Shown in pieces: positions 55,620-64,000 of a stretch of DNA of 64,000 bases. Source of the stretch: Apoda limacodes (lineage: Eukaryota > Arthropoda > Insecta > Lepidoptera > Limacodidae); assembly GCA_946406115.1 (NCBI GenBank), contig OX291548.1:10714373-10778372 (forward strand), given 5' to 3'. Both the position numbers and the translations under genes were made by a program. The number at the start of each line of letters is the position of its first letter. Position 1 is the first letter of the stretch. The notes beneath the pieces were generated by a model. The model did no database searches, was not told the DNA's origin, and was given only the letters and a program-made list of their open reading frames with translations.

Positions 55620-56036
55620 AAATTTTTTACCGACGCATCCAGATCTGGCTGGGGCGCTTTTTGCAATAATAAAAGAGTAAATGGCAATTGGAAGTCTACT
55701 GAACTGCTTTTTCATATAAATTATTAAGAGTTATTGGTTGTCTTTTTTGGCCTTAAATGTTTTGCACTTGACAAACATGACTGTTCTGTTTTGCTACGCG
55801 TAGACAATACTACAGCGTTAAGTTACATAAACCGTATGGGTAGCATACAGTATCCCCACCTAAATAAATTGACAAAAGACATTTGGCAATGGTGCGAGGA
55901 GCGCAATATATGGTTAACTGCATCGTATATTAAAAGCAAAGATAATAAAGAAGCTGATGAAGAATCAAGGAAAGTTAACAAAGATATAGAACTTATACTA
56001 ACTAACAAAGCATTCAAGAAAGTTACTAAAAATTAG
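55620..56036 (+). pseudogene. DIRS RNase H
   Basis: It continues the RT frame with FFTDASRSGWGAF (first catalytic D), then an in-frame TAA at 55725, RVDNTTALSYINRMGS (VDN motif) and SKDNKEADEESRKVNKD, where DKEAD-like text carries another active-site D. TAG at 56034. Confidence 0.85.
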
Positions 56037-56332
56037 GTGAACCAGATATTGATTTATTCGCAACTCGCACCAATGCCAAATGTCAACGATACGTGTCGTG
56101 GAGACCAGACCCGGACGCCGTAGCAATCGATGCATTCACAATCTCGTGCAACAGAATATATTTTTATGTATTTCCGCCATTTTCTCTTGTTTTAAAATGT
56201 CTAGAGAAAATAAAAATAGACAAGGGCGAAGGAATACTTATATTTCCCTATTGGCCTTCTCAGGCCTGGTTCCCCCTATTACAAAAAATGCTTACTTCAG
56301 ATATATTTTTTTATAAATTCGGAACATCTTAA
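56037..56332 (+). pseudogene. DIRS post-RNase H domain (methyltransferase-like region)
   Basis: In a shifted frame: EPDIDLFATRTNAKCQRYVS, WRPDPDAVAIDAFTISC, FYVFPPFSLVLKCLEKI and ILIFPYWPSQAWFPLL. This is the segment between RNase H and recombinase in DIRS1-group polyproteins, often called MT/Dam-like. It is cut by the Helitron-like insertion. Confidence 0.75.
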
Positions 56333-56342
56333 TATATATAAA

Positions 56343-56559
56343 TCTCGTATCACAATGTTTGTCCTCAATGGACTCCTAAACTACTGAACCGATTTTGATC
56401 AAACTTCGTAAATATCTGTTATTTGATCCAACTTAAAAGATAGGATAGTTTTTATCTCGATATGTCAAGTGCGAGCCGGACTCGGGCACTATAGGTAAAA
56501 ACCAACTTTCGCCGGGTACAGAGGGACGGTAGCGGAACAACGTTCGCCGGGACAGCTAG
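56343..56559 (+). mobile_element. Helitron-like non-autonomous insertion in the DIRS element
   Basis: It starts TCTCGTATCACAATG after an A and ends CGCCGGGACAGCTAG before a T, matching Helitron 5' TC and 3' CTRR with A/T insertion and no target duplication. It splits the DIRS frame between the MT-like and recombinase parts. Confidence 0.7.
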
Positions 56560-56614
56560 TAATCTTATATGGCCTTCTTGTAGGAACCCACAATTCAGAA
56601 GAGTTACCCTGGGT

Positions 56615-57590
56615 GCAGCGAGGCTCTCAGGAATGCATTCATAAAACGAGGTGTCCCTGCGGCTTCCTTGAACATAATGATGGCATCCCTTGCCAAAAAT
56701 ACATTACAACAATACAGTGTCTCGTACAAATATTGGTGGCAATTTTGTTTAACAAGTGATACGGATCCTTACAAGTTTTGCATACCCTCAGCATTGCTAT
56801 TCCTAACGGAACAATTTAACAAAGGCGCAGCTTACGGTTCTCTAAATAGTCACCGCTCCGCATTAAGTTTACTTTTCGGTAATGAGTTAGGTTCTCATGA
56901 ACAAATCAAACGATTGTTAAGAGGTGTATATAAATTAAAACCTAACGTTCCTAAATATGCAGTTACCTGGCACCCACAGATAGTTTTACAACACATCGCC
57001 CAATGGGGCCCAAATTTAGATCTACCATTAGAAAAATTATCAAAAATCTTGTAACACTATTAGCTTTATGTACCGCTCACAGAGCGCAAACGCTAACTAG
57101 CATTAAAATTAAAAATATTAACGTCGGCCCAAACGGTATAAAAATTATAATATCCGACATAATCAAAACGTCCGCCGCTGGACGCGATTAACCAATTTTA
57201 TTCGTGCCTTACTTTAATGAGAATGTTAATATTTGCCGAGCGACTGTTTTAAAAGATTATTTAACAGTTACGAAAAATGTAAGACTTGATTCAATAGAGA
57301 ACCTCTTGATAACGTACAAGCGACCTTACAAGGCCAATGGTAACCAAACCATCAGCCGATGGATCAAACAGACGCTAGCAGAAAGCGGCGTAGACGTGGC
57401 GTTGTTCAGCGCACACAGCACGCGGCACGCCGCCACGTCCGCAGCGCACGCTCACGGTGTGTCGCTTGACGTCATCAGGAGGACAGCAGGTTGGTCGCGA
57501 TCGTCGGAGACCTTTGCAAAGTTTTATAACCGTCCAGTGATCGATACCGCTTATTTTGCAAGATCTGTCTGTTTCTCCAATCGCTTGTAG
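56615..57590 (+). pseudogene. DIRS tyrosine recombinase
   Basis: The N-terminal core-binding part is EALRNAFIKRGVPAASLNIM and TLQQYSVSYKYWWQFC. A frameshift near 57040 leads into the catalytic part with the first R in CTAHRAQTLT. An in-frame TAA sits at 57189-57191. HSTRHAATS (HxxR), AGWSRS and the nucleophile in FAKFYNRPV follow. All four hallmark positions are present. It would integrate the circular DNA copy. Confidence 0.9.
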
Positions 57591-57783
57591 AACAAGTTAA
57601 TTATTTTGATTTGCACTTGAAACAAATACCTATTACAATTATTTAATGTATTAAAATTAGGTAAATATTGTTTGTTAAAACTGATTTACCCTTATCGAGT
57701 AAATTAATGATACTGACAAAACGCAAAATGTTTATTAATTCATTTAATCCATAGTTACATACAAAATTGTCTACTCTAAACTT

Positions 57784-57862
57784 CTACATGTGTTGATTAT
57801 ATCTGAAGAATGAAACGTACGAAATATAATTGATGATTAAACAAACTTACCTGTAAGTGAAG
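57784..57862. repeat. DIRS internal complementary region
   Basis: 57784-57816 is the exact inverse of the outer left end 52994-53026 (33 bases). 57829-57862 is the inverse of the outer right end 58059-58092 (34 bases, one mismatch). About 12 bases lie between. This is the template proposed to join the two ends in the circular intermediate. Confidence 0.92.
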
Positions 57863-57952
57863 TTCTATCGCAATTATATGAGTACGTTTCATTCGAAGAT
57901 ATATTGTATCCCCGCTTATTGTCCATCTAAACCTGAAAATTTTCCTTCTCTA

Positions 57953-58053
57953 AAGAATGAGGCTATCGGTAATGGCGACGCTAGAGCAAATGGGTGGTAT
58001 TTTCAAAATACCCACAAAATTTAATAAGTGCGAAGTTGCGAGTTCAATGGAAG
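57953..58053 (+). repeat. DIRS right inverted terminal repeat
   Basis: The inverse of 53029-53129 (AAGAATGAGGCTATCGGTAA ... GAGTTCAATGGAAG). Confidence 0.92.
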
Positions 58054-58100
58054 GATTTCTTCACTTACAGGTAAGTTCGTTTAATCATCAATAATACATG

Positions 58101-58834
58101 TTTACTAATCAACAATGACTAAACGCATAGATTAGATGACATTCCGGGGTCATAAATCATTACCTAGAATAGTAAGCGGCATATTGTTAAGGTTATAATA
58201 TACCTGGTGACCGAAAACAATGGATTTGGTTTTCTTGCGGTCTTATCAGTCAATGTCTGTCAGTCAATCTGTTTGAGACTGTAACACGTTAACAATCTTT
58301 TATTTCTCCTAAAGCGATTACATTTAGTCCTAATTTATTTAAAAATGCCGAAACTAAGTGAAAATAGTTTAGTAAATAGAGAAAAATTTTAGGGTGCCTC
58401 ATACTTTTGGCCAAGGCGTATGTTTGGCGATCAAGTATAAACTGTAACTTAGAGACTTGATATTCGCCGACCACAAGAGGCGTGGTCTTATTGGTGGCCA
58501 AATGTATTATTGCAGTTCTAATGAGGGGTTCTAATTATGTTATGTTTTATTCTCTCTTAGCTTAACTAACTTAGGTATATTTCTCCTTTCTTTTCAGCTG
58601 GCCTCACTTCGTTTATTTATGCAGTCCTAGTACACTGAATCATTTTTCACTGTGTGTTTTAATTTAGTATTTAATAAAATAAGGGGCGATATGTTTTTAC
58701 AGTAGTCTCATGAGATATATTTTTTATTATTATTTAATCATGATAACGGTAAAAAAGGGGGTTGTTACACCACACTGTTCACATACTATTAAGGTAGATC
58801 TCGGTTTCCTCATCAATATAAAAAAAACCATATG
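58101..58834. other. intergenic, nothing recognised
   Basis: AT-rich with no exon or clear repeat. Confidence 0.4.
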
Positions 58835-59062
58835 TGTGGGTTTCCTTATTTGCGGTCGGCTTTTGGTAACCTTGGTACCCCTTCACGCTTAAACCGTTGT
58901 ACCGATTAAGATAAAATTTGAGATAGTTTGAGTCCCGGGAAAGGATATGGGCTACATGAAAACATCAAGTGTGAGTCTTTTTTTTATATAATTGAAGAGT
59001 TGCCGTTGAGATCCTACACCTATATCCAAAAGTAAGGTGGATGGTACCGCGAGCAAAAGCTA
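58835..59062 (+). repeat. RTE/SINE-like module, third copy
   Basis: CTTCACGCTTAAACCGTTGT, GTCCCGGGAAAGGATATGGG and a GCGAGCAAAAGCTAGAAC end. Confidence 0.6.
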
Positions 59063-59257
59063 GAACTTTTTAATTTGTCGGCGGCTCGCGGTCTGAGTCG
59101 GGTGTCTGCGTAAGTACAAGATACCAGGCCATGCAGAAAGCTTTGCGAAAAAAAAAAAAATATTTATAAGGCACTTAGAAGTAAAAATACCATTGTTCGA
59201 ATTTCGAATTTCTCTCCACATTTTTTTGATAGCCAAATTAAATTATCGTGTCTCATT

Positions 59258-59710
59258 TAAAAATGAATCTGCATCGAGAACATTTTCGTGCGATGATTTT
59301 CTACCTACTGTTTTAAATGTGGCCTAAATCCTGAGCCTGAACCGTTTATAGATGAAGGACCTGCAAAAGCAACCATCTACCGTTGGCATAGCGAGTTCAA
59401 GCGCGATCGCCTTACTTTGGGTTATAAACAAAGGAGTGGTCATCCCACGACGACTGTCACGGAAGAAAGTGTGCTGGCAGTAAAAAAAAATTCAAGAAAA
59501 CAGGCGAATTACATACGAAGAGATTCAGCATACACTGCAGATTGGTTCGGGAAGCGTGGGGTACTGCTTCACCATGACAACGAGCCCGCGCACATAGCGC
59601 TTAAAACGAGGGACTTCCTGGACACCACACCGGTCAGAGTCTTGGGTCATCCTACATCGCCAAACGCCAACGGTCCCACGAACCGTCATGAAACGTACAA
59701 TCGATGAACA
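59258..59710 (+). pseudogene. mariner transposase relic
   Basis: It starts MNLHREHFRAMIFY (typical mariner N-terminus), then EGPAKATIYRWHSEFKRDR, and after an internal deletion VLLHHDNEPAHIALKTRDFL, which carries the second catalytic D. It contains stops and frameshifts and lacks the first D region, so it is inactive. Confidence 0.8.
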
Positions 59711-60907
59711 CGCAGTGCTGGAACAGGCTGGAATTGTCTTTGTATTTCCTAACTATATATATGGAAATAGATATATAAAGTGGGTGTTTATGACTACCTA
59801 TATACTTATCTACCTAATAATCAGAAAACGAAATTCAATAAAACCGGTCAATAGCATGTCGGGCCACGCAATATGTATGGTTCAGTAGACGTTACTACAT
59901 TGTTGCAGTCCGAAAATAAACTTAACTTGGCCGACTATATCTTGAAAACTACCAACTTCACTTCAGTGTTGCATTTGTGACAACCCTGACAGTTCGTAGC
60001 CACATGGGAGCTTTTTTTAAAGAACGGAACAAGGAAATTACAATTCTATTTCTTAACTATGACAATATATAGCGTAGTGTATAAATATAAATATTTAAAA
60101 ACCACAGTTATAAAAAAAAAGGTAGAAAATAAACCCACATACGGAGCAAAAAAGCGTGGGCACTTTAAAGTAAATTTTTCTCAAAGTTATAATTTTCATG
60201 TAATCAATTTGAGCGTTCTAGCTAGTCGGAAATACGATTGCACGGTTTGACCCAAACAGGTGAAACTATTATACGCGAGGTAAAAATAGCAATATATGTG
60301 TTTTAAAAACAAAAACCTTTTAAAGATGCATAGAATAGTATTATATTTGAGTAAATCTTAGTTGTGACATTGTTATAAGAATAATGTGGCACAAAATTGA
60401 AAATATAAATAGGGACTGTAGGAATTTTATCCAACAAAGGTGAACAAAAGGTGAACAATTACGCAAAGGTGTACAAGTGTAGGTAGCTACGGTACGGACA
60501 TTGCTCCGATTCTTTTATTTGCAAACAATGATATATTTGTCCCTTGAATCTTTTTAATACAATGTGGTAAGCAAGCCGGTATTTACCTAACTTTTAAGGG
60601 GTTCTAAACAAGTTTTTACTTACCTAGGTAGGATACTGTGTCATTAGCGCGCTTTCACTAATACCTATATGTAGTGTTAATGTATTTATGTTCTGAACTA
60701 CGATAGACATGGACTTAGGACTTGTTTTCTGAGGAATCAATACCGATACGCAAAATATGGTTCACGATCAATTAACCACCATCACCTCCGTTTTCTGATT
60801 TTGTCTGGTTTCTATCAGTTTTACTACTAAAATCCTCACTTGCTTGTATTTCCCGCAATTAAATGTTTCTGACAGTTTTTGACAGTTTGTTACTTATTAT
60901 GATTTTT
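59711..60907. other. intergenic, nothing recognised
   Basis: No exon, RNA gene or transposon end recognised beyond the mariner relic. Confidence 0.4.
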
Positions 60908-61558
60908 AAAGTGAAAACTTCTTTAGCGTCGTTGTGCACTTTTTTTGGTATGGGTAAAAAATGATAAATTCGCGTCAGGTCACGTGTCCTGATCGTGAAA
61001 ATTCGTAAGACGGATGGAGAGTAGACAGCTGGCGCGGCGTAGGAGAGGGAGTATCCCCCTCTCTTTCTACGGCGCGGCGAAAATGTATGCCTGCGCCTGC
61101 TGTTTCGTTTAGGCGGCGCAGGGCGCTTGCGCGAATGGTCGTGTGTGTTTATGTTACAGCGTGCTACGCGCATCCATGGATGGTGACAGCTGATGGCTCG
61201 ACCGTCTGTGTAGTGGCCATACTGCTGTGTATTTGTAAAATTCGTGTATATAAAGTGTTTAAAATATGGAAATTGAACAAAGTGCATCTTTGTCTTTGTA
61301 AAATACGGAAACCGTAATGCCACGCCTATTATAATTTTTATTTTTAGTATTCGCGATTATGAGTAGTACAGGGAGGTTGGATATGGAATTTTAATTCTAT
61401 GACAGATTGCGATGTCAAATATACTACGTCAAAAAAGTAAATAAACAAACATTATTATTTCTTGACAATGTCAAAGACATATCTTGTGACATATTTGAGT
61501 GTTAAGCGCGAATCGTGTGTGAAGGTTTTCACTTCTGCCGGCACTCCCGGAGTGCAAC
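60908..61558 (+). mobile_element. TIR-bearing repeat, long copy with GC-rich core
   Basis: Ends AAAGTGAAAACTTCT and GGTTTTCACTTCT are inverted, the latter followed by GCCGGCACTCCCGGAGTGCA. The core 61015-61320 is GC-rich with a GCGCGGCG-type hairpin near 61034-61080. Frames on both strands in the core have no known domain. The sister copy is at 7044-7390. Confidence 0.6.
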
Positions 61559-62149
61559 TCGTTCTTTTTTTTTAAAAGAGTCACTATAGAGCTCTTGCCG
61601 GATTATTCCAGGTAGAAATCAACCTTTGTAAACCGAAAATTCAAAAAATAATTTATCATATCTTCGACGATTTAAAAGAGTGTGATGGTGAAAACCTAAT
61701 TTGAATATTAAAATTGACTGACTTTATTCAGTTCAGGTAAATTCGTGGATATTTTAACCATATTATCAGCTGTTTAGTTGAGCAGTTTCTATGGCTACCT
61801 TCCGACTCTATTACTAAAACCTGGACATCATTCAGGTTGTCAATAGGTATTTGTTGTTTATAATGCAGTTAAGGAAAAAGGAAAGTTATGGAAATACGTG
61901 CTTTTTGCTCGTTTTAGTGATATTCTAATTTATTTTTACATTTATCTACAAGGTGTAACTTAAAACTGATTTTGTTAGAGACTAGGAACCCCTATGGCTA
62001 ATTATAAGTTTTTTTCGTGGCTACTACTTTGCGTTTTCTACATATATAAACCTATGGAAATCACGTAACACGATTGCCTGTTGCTAAATGCAATAATTTC
62101 AAGTCACAGTAAAGTGATAAATTGGTTTATATACTTTTATAATATACTT
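61559..62149. other. intergenic, nothing recognised
   Basis: AT-rich; nothing recognised. Confidence 0.4.
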
Positions 62150-63855
62150 TTATTGTACACCAAATGATTTAAAACTAAACATGCATAGAATCTTATATAT
62201 TCAGAGTACAACTAGGCGGCCTTATCGCGATAAAGCGATCTCTTACAGGCAACCTTAAGGTACAAGTAAAAGAAATAGAAGCAAGATAAGTAGGTGTCAC
62301 AGGAGGAGAAAAGTTACAAAGAGAAAATAATATTTATATAATTGTATAAAATAAATAAATACATAAACATAATTATATATACGTGTTTATAAATAAATTT
62401 ATATATATACATACATACATACTTATATTACATTATTCTTACATACATACAATTGAACTAAAGTATTAATAGCAAGACAGAGTTAATAAATTGGAGTTAA
62501 GTTAGTGGATTTTAACCAGTTTTTTAAAAGTGTCAGCGGATTGTGTGCACCTGATAGATAAAGGTAGAGAGTTCCATAATTTTATTGCACAAACAGTAAA
62601 CGAAAAACTATAAAAATTGGTTCTATGATTGTGTATTTTTAATATGAGGCTAGTAGAGGAGCGGAGAGTTCGAATAGAAGAGCTAATAAACTGGAAGCCT
62701 CCTTTATTGGGGATTGGGGTTTATGGATTGAATAGCTAGTTATATAAAAGACTTAAAACATGAGCATTTCGGCGAAAGCGGATTGGGAGCCACTTGAGTT
62801 CAATGCGAAGTTTAGAAATGTGGTCATATTTGCCGAGTCTAAATATAAATCGAATACAAAAATTTTGAAGCCTCTCAAGTTTGCCAAGTTGCTCCTCTGT
62901 AAGATTAGTACAGCAAGCGTCAGCATAATCGAGGACAGGAAGAAGCAAAGATTGTGCAAGCAAAATTTTAGTGGGAACCGGTAGAAGTTTACGTAGACGT
63001 CGTAGGAATCCAACAGATGCAAAAAATTTTCGGGAAATTTCTTTTAAATGTGGAATCCAAGTCAAATTATTGTCTACTAAGACTTCAAGATTTTTGATTG
63101 TGTCACTGTATGAAATAGGAATTCCAATCATTTCGATTTGTGGCAAGAAATTCCAGTTAACCCTGGACGTAAGTTTTGGACTATCAATAATTATGGATTG
63201 TGATTTTGAAGGATTAATTCTAAGACCATAATACTCGCACCATTCCACAATATTCTCAAGGTCGAGTTTGATGACTTGATAACATTGTTAAGATGGTCAA
63301 CAGGTCCACCTGCATAAATTTGAAGATCGTCTACATACAGGTGGTTTGGAGAACAAATATTTAGCGTGATTGTATTAATGTAAAATGCAAATAGGAGCGG
63401 AGACATCACACCATCTTGTGGTACGCCGGCAGTAATGTTGCACCAGTCAGAAAAAGAATTATCAAACTGGATGCGCTGTCGTCGGCCGCACATGTAACTA
63501 CGAAACCAGTCAATTACTGTTGGACATATGTTAAGAGAGTTTAGAATGCCCAACAAGATATCAAAGTCTACTGAATTGAAGGCATTGCTAAAATCTAAGA
63601 GTGAAAGAACTGTAACTTGTTTGGTATCCATACTTAAGCGAATATCATCAGTAACCTTAGCAAGTGTTGTAACCGTACTATGCCCAGGACGAAATCCTGA
63701 TTGTAATGAATTCAACAAATTATTTTTGGTCAGGAAAAGGTTAGGCTGCTGATTTTCAAATCGTTCGTTTTCCAAGCATTGGGAAAAATGCCTGAGGTAA
63801 TGGAAGTATTGAGGATATGAGTGATAATAGGAGTAATCAGTTCAAGGATATATAA
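62150..63855 (-). mobile_element. CR1/L2-like non-LTR retrotransposon, 5'-truncated
   Basis: - strand RT: ITHILNTSITSGIFPNAWK, LQSGFRPGHSTVTTLAKVTD, LSLLDFSNAFNSVDFDIL (first catalytic D), GVPQDGVMSPLLFAFYINTI, LYVDDLQIYAG (YVDD catalytic box). After a frameshift near 63200-63250 it continues GLRINPSKSQSIII, LLLPVLDYADACCTNLTEEQ and LERLQNFCIRFIFRL. C-terminal NFYSFSFTVCAIKLWNSLPL lies near 62570-62620 after further breaks. A 3' UTR with simple repeats runs toward 62150. Upstream domains are missing. Exact clade uncertain. Confidence 0.85.
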
Positions 63856-64000
63856 TTAATGTTGTTTGGCGTTTATTCTAAGGAAGAAGGGTATTATATA
63901 ATACGGAATATAATAATCTAAGACAATAATAAATAAAAATCAATATCAATTTTTAAAAGTTCTTTTAATTTTCAATTCTTTTAATAAACCATTCATAATT
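63856..64000. other. end of window, AT-rich
   Basis: Flank of the truncated non-LTR copy; no feature recognised. Confidence 0.4.

Larger units (their letters stand above)
52994..58100 (+). mobile_element. DIRS-type tyrosine-recombinase retrotransposon, near complete
   Basis: Order: outer left end (52994-53026), inverted terminal repeat (53029-53129), gag, RT, RNase H, methyltransferase-like tail, tyrosine recombinase (to 57590), internal complementary region (57784-57862), right inverted repeat (57953-58053), outer right end (58059-58092). It has no poly-A, no direct LTRs and no clear target duplication, as DIRS elements copy through a circle and integrate by recombinase. Coding frames hold several stops and frameshifts and a nested Helitron-like insertion, so this copy is inactive, but its structural ends are well preserved. 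Confidence 0.92.

Noticed and set aside
60859..61323. 154-codon - strand frame
   Set aside because: It lies in the GC-rich core of a TIR-bearing repeat; composition (R/P/S-rich) follows the DNA and no domain is seen.

Overview
The window looks like a moth or butterfly (Lepidoptera) nuclear chromosome. It is AT-rich and holds small exons with GT/AG introns. It also carries transposon families typical of that order: jockey-like and CR1/L2-like non-LTR elements, RTE-type 3' ends, Helitron-like and hAT-like non-autonomous elements, and a DIRS element. There is no prokaryotic gene organisation. The species cannot be named from the sequence alone.

Two protein genes can be reconstructed with consistent splice phases. 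On the + strand, seven exons between 1973 and 21871 encode the C-terminal ~387 residues of an SLC16-type monocarboxylate transporter of the major facilitator superfamily; its first exons lie before the window. On the - strand, ten coding exons from 40048 down to 25358 encode a complete 563-residue cytochrome P450 of the CYP4G type, the insect P450s known for the last, decarbonylating step of cuticular hydrocarbon synthesis. A TATA/initiator pair and a short non-coding leader exon are proposed near 41.0-41.1 kb. The two genes converge tail to tail across about 3.5 kb of repeats. Less certain are two phase-compatible exons at 43986-44410 (+) and a possible terminal exon at 46849-46945 (-).

The rest is mostly mobile-element sequence. 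Seven copies of one jockey-like family lie inside or beside the genes, one with its poly-A tail 17-30 bases upstream of the CYP4G exon 3 splice acceptor. A hAT-like element (6672-8210) has an 8-bp target duplication. Two copies of a short MITE with TTAA/TAA target sites lie at 41.35 and 52.39 kb. Minisatellites fill MCT and P450 introns. The most informative element is a nearly complete 5.1-kb DIRS retrotransposon (52994-58100). It has inverted terminal repeats, a gag-RT-RNase H frame broken by stops, a tyrosine recombinase, and an internal complementary region matching both outer ends. A CR1/L2-like copy closes the window on the - strand (62.15-63.86 kb). Stretches not listed showed nothing recognisable on either strand.
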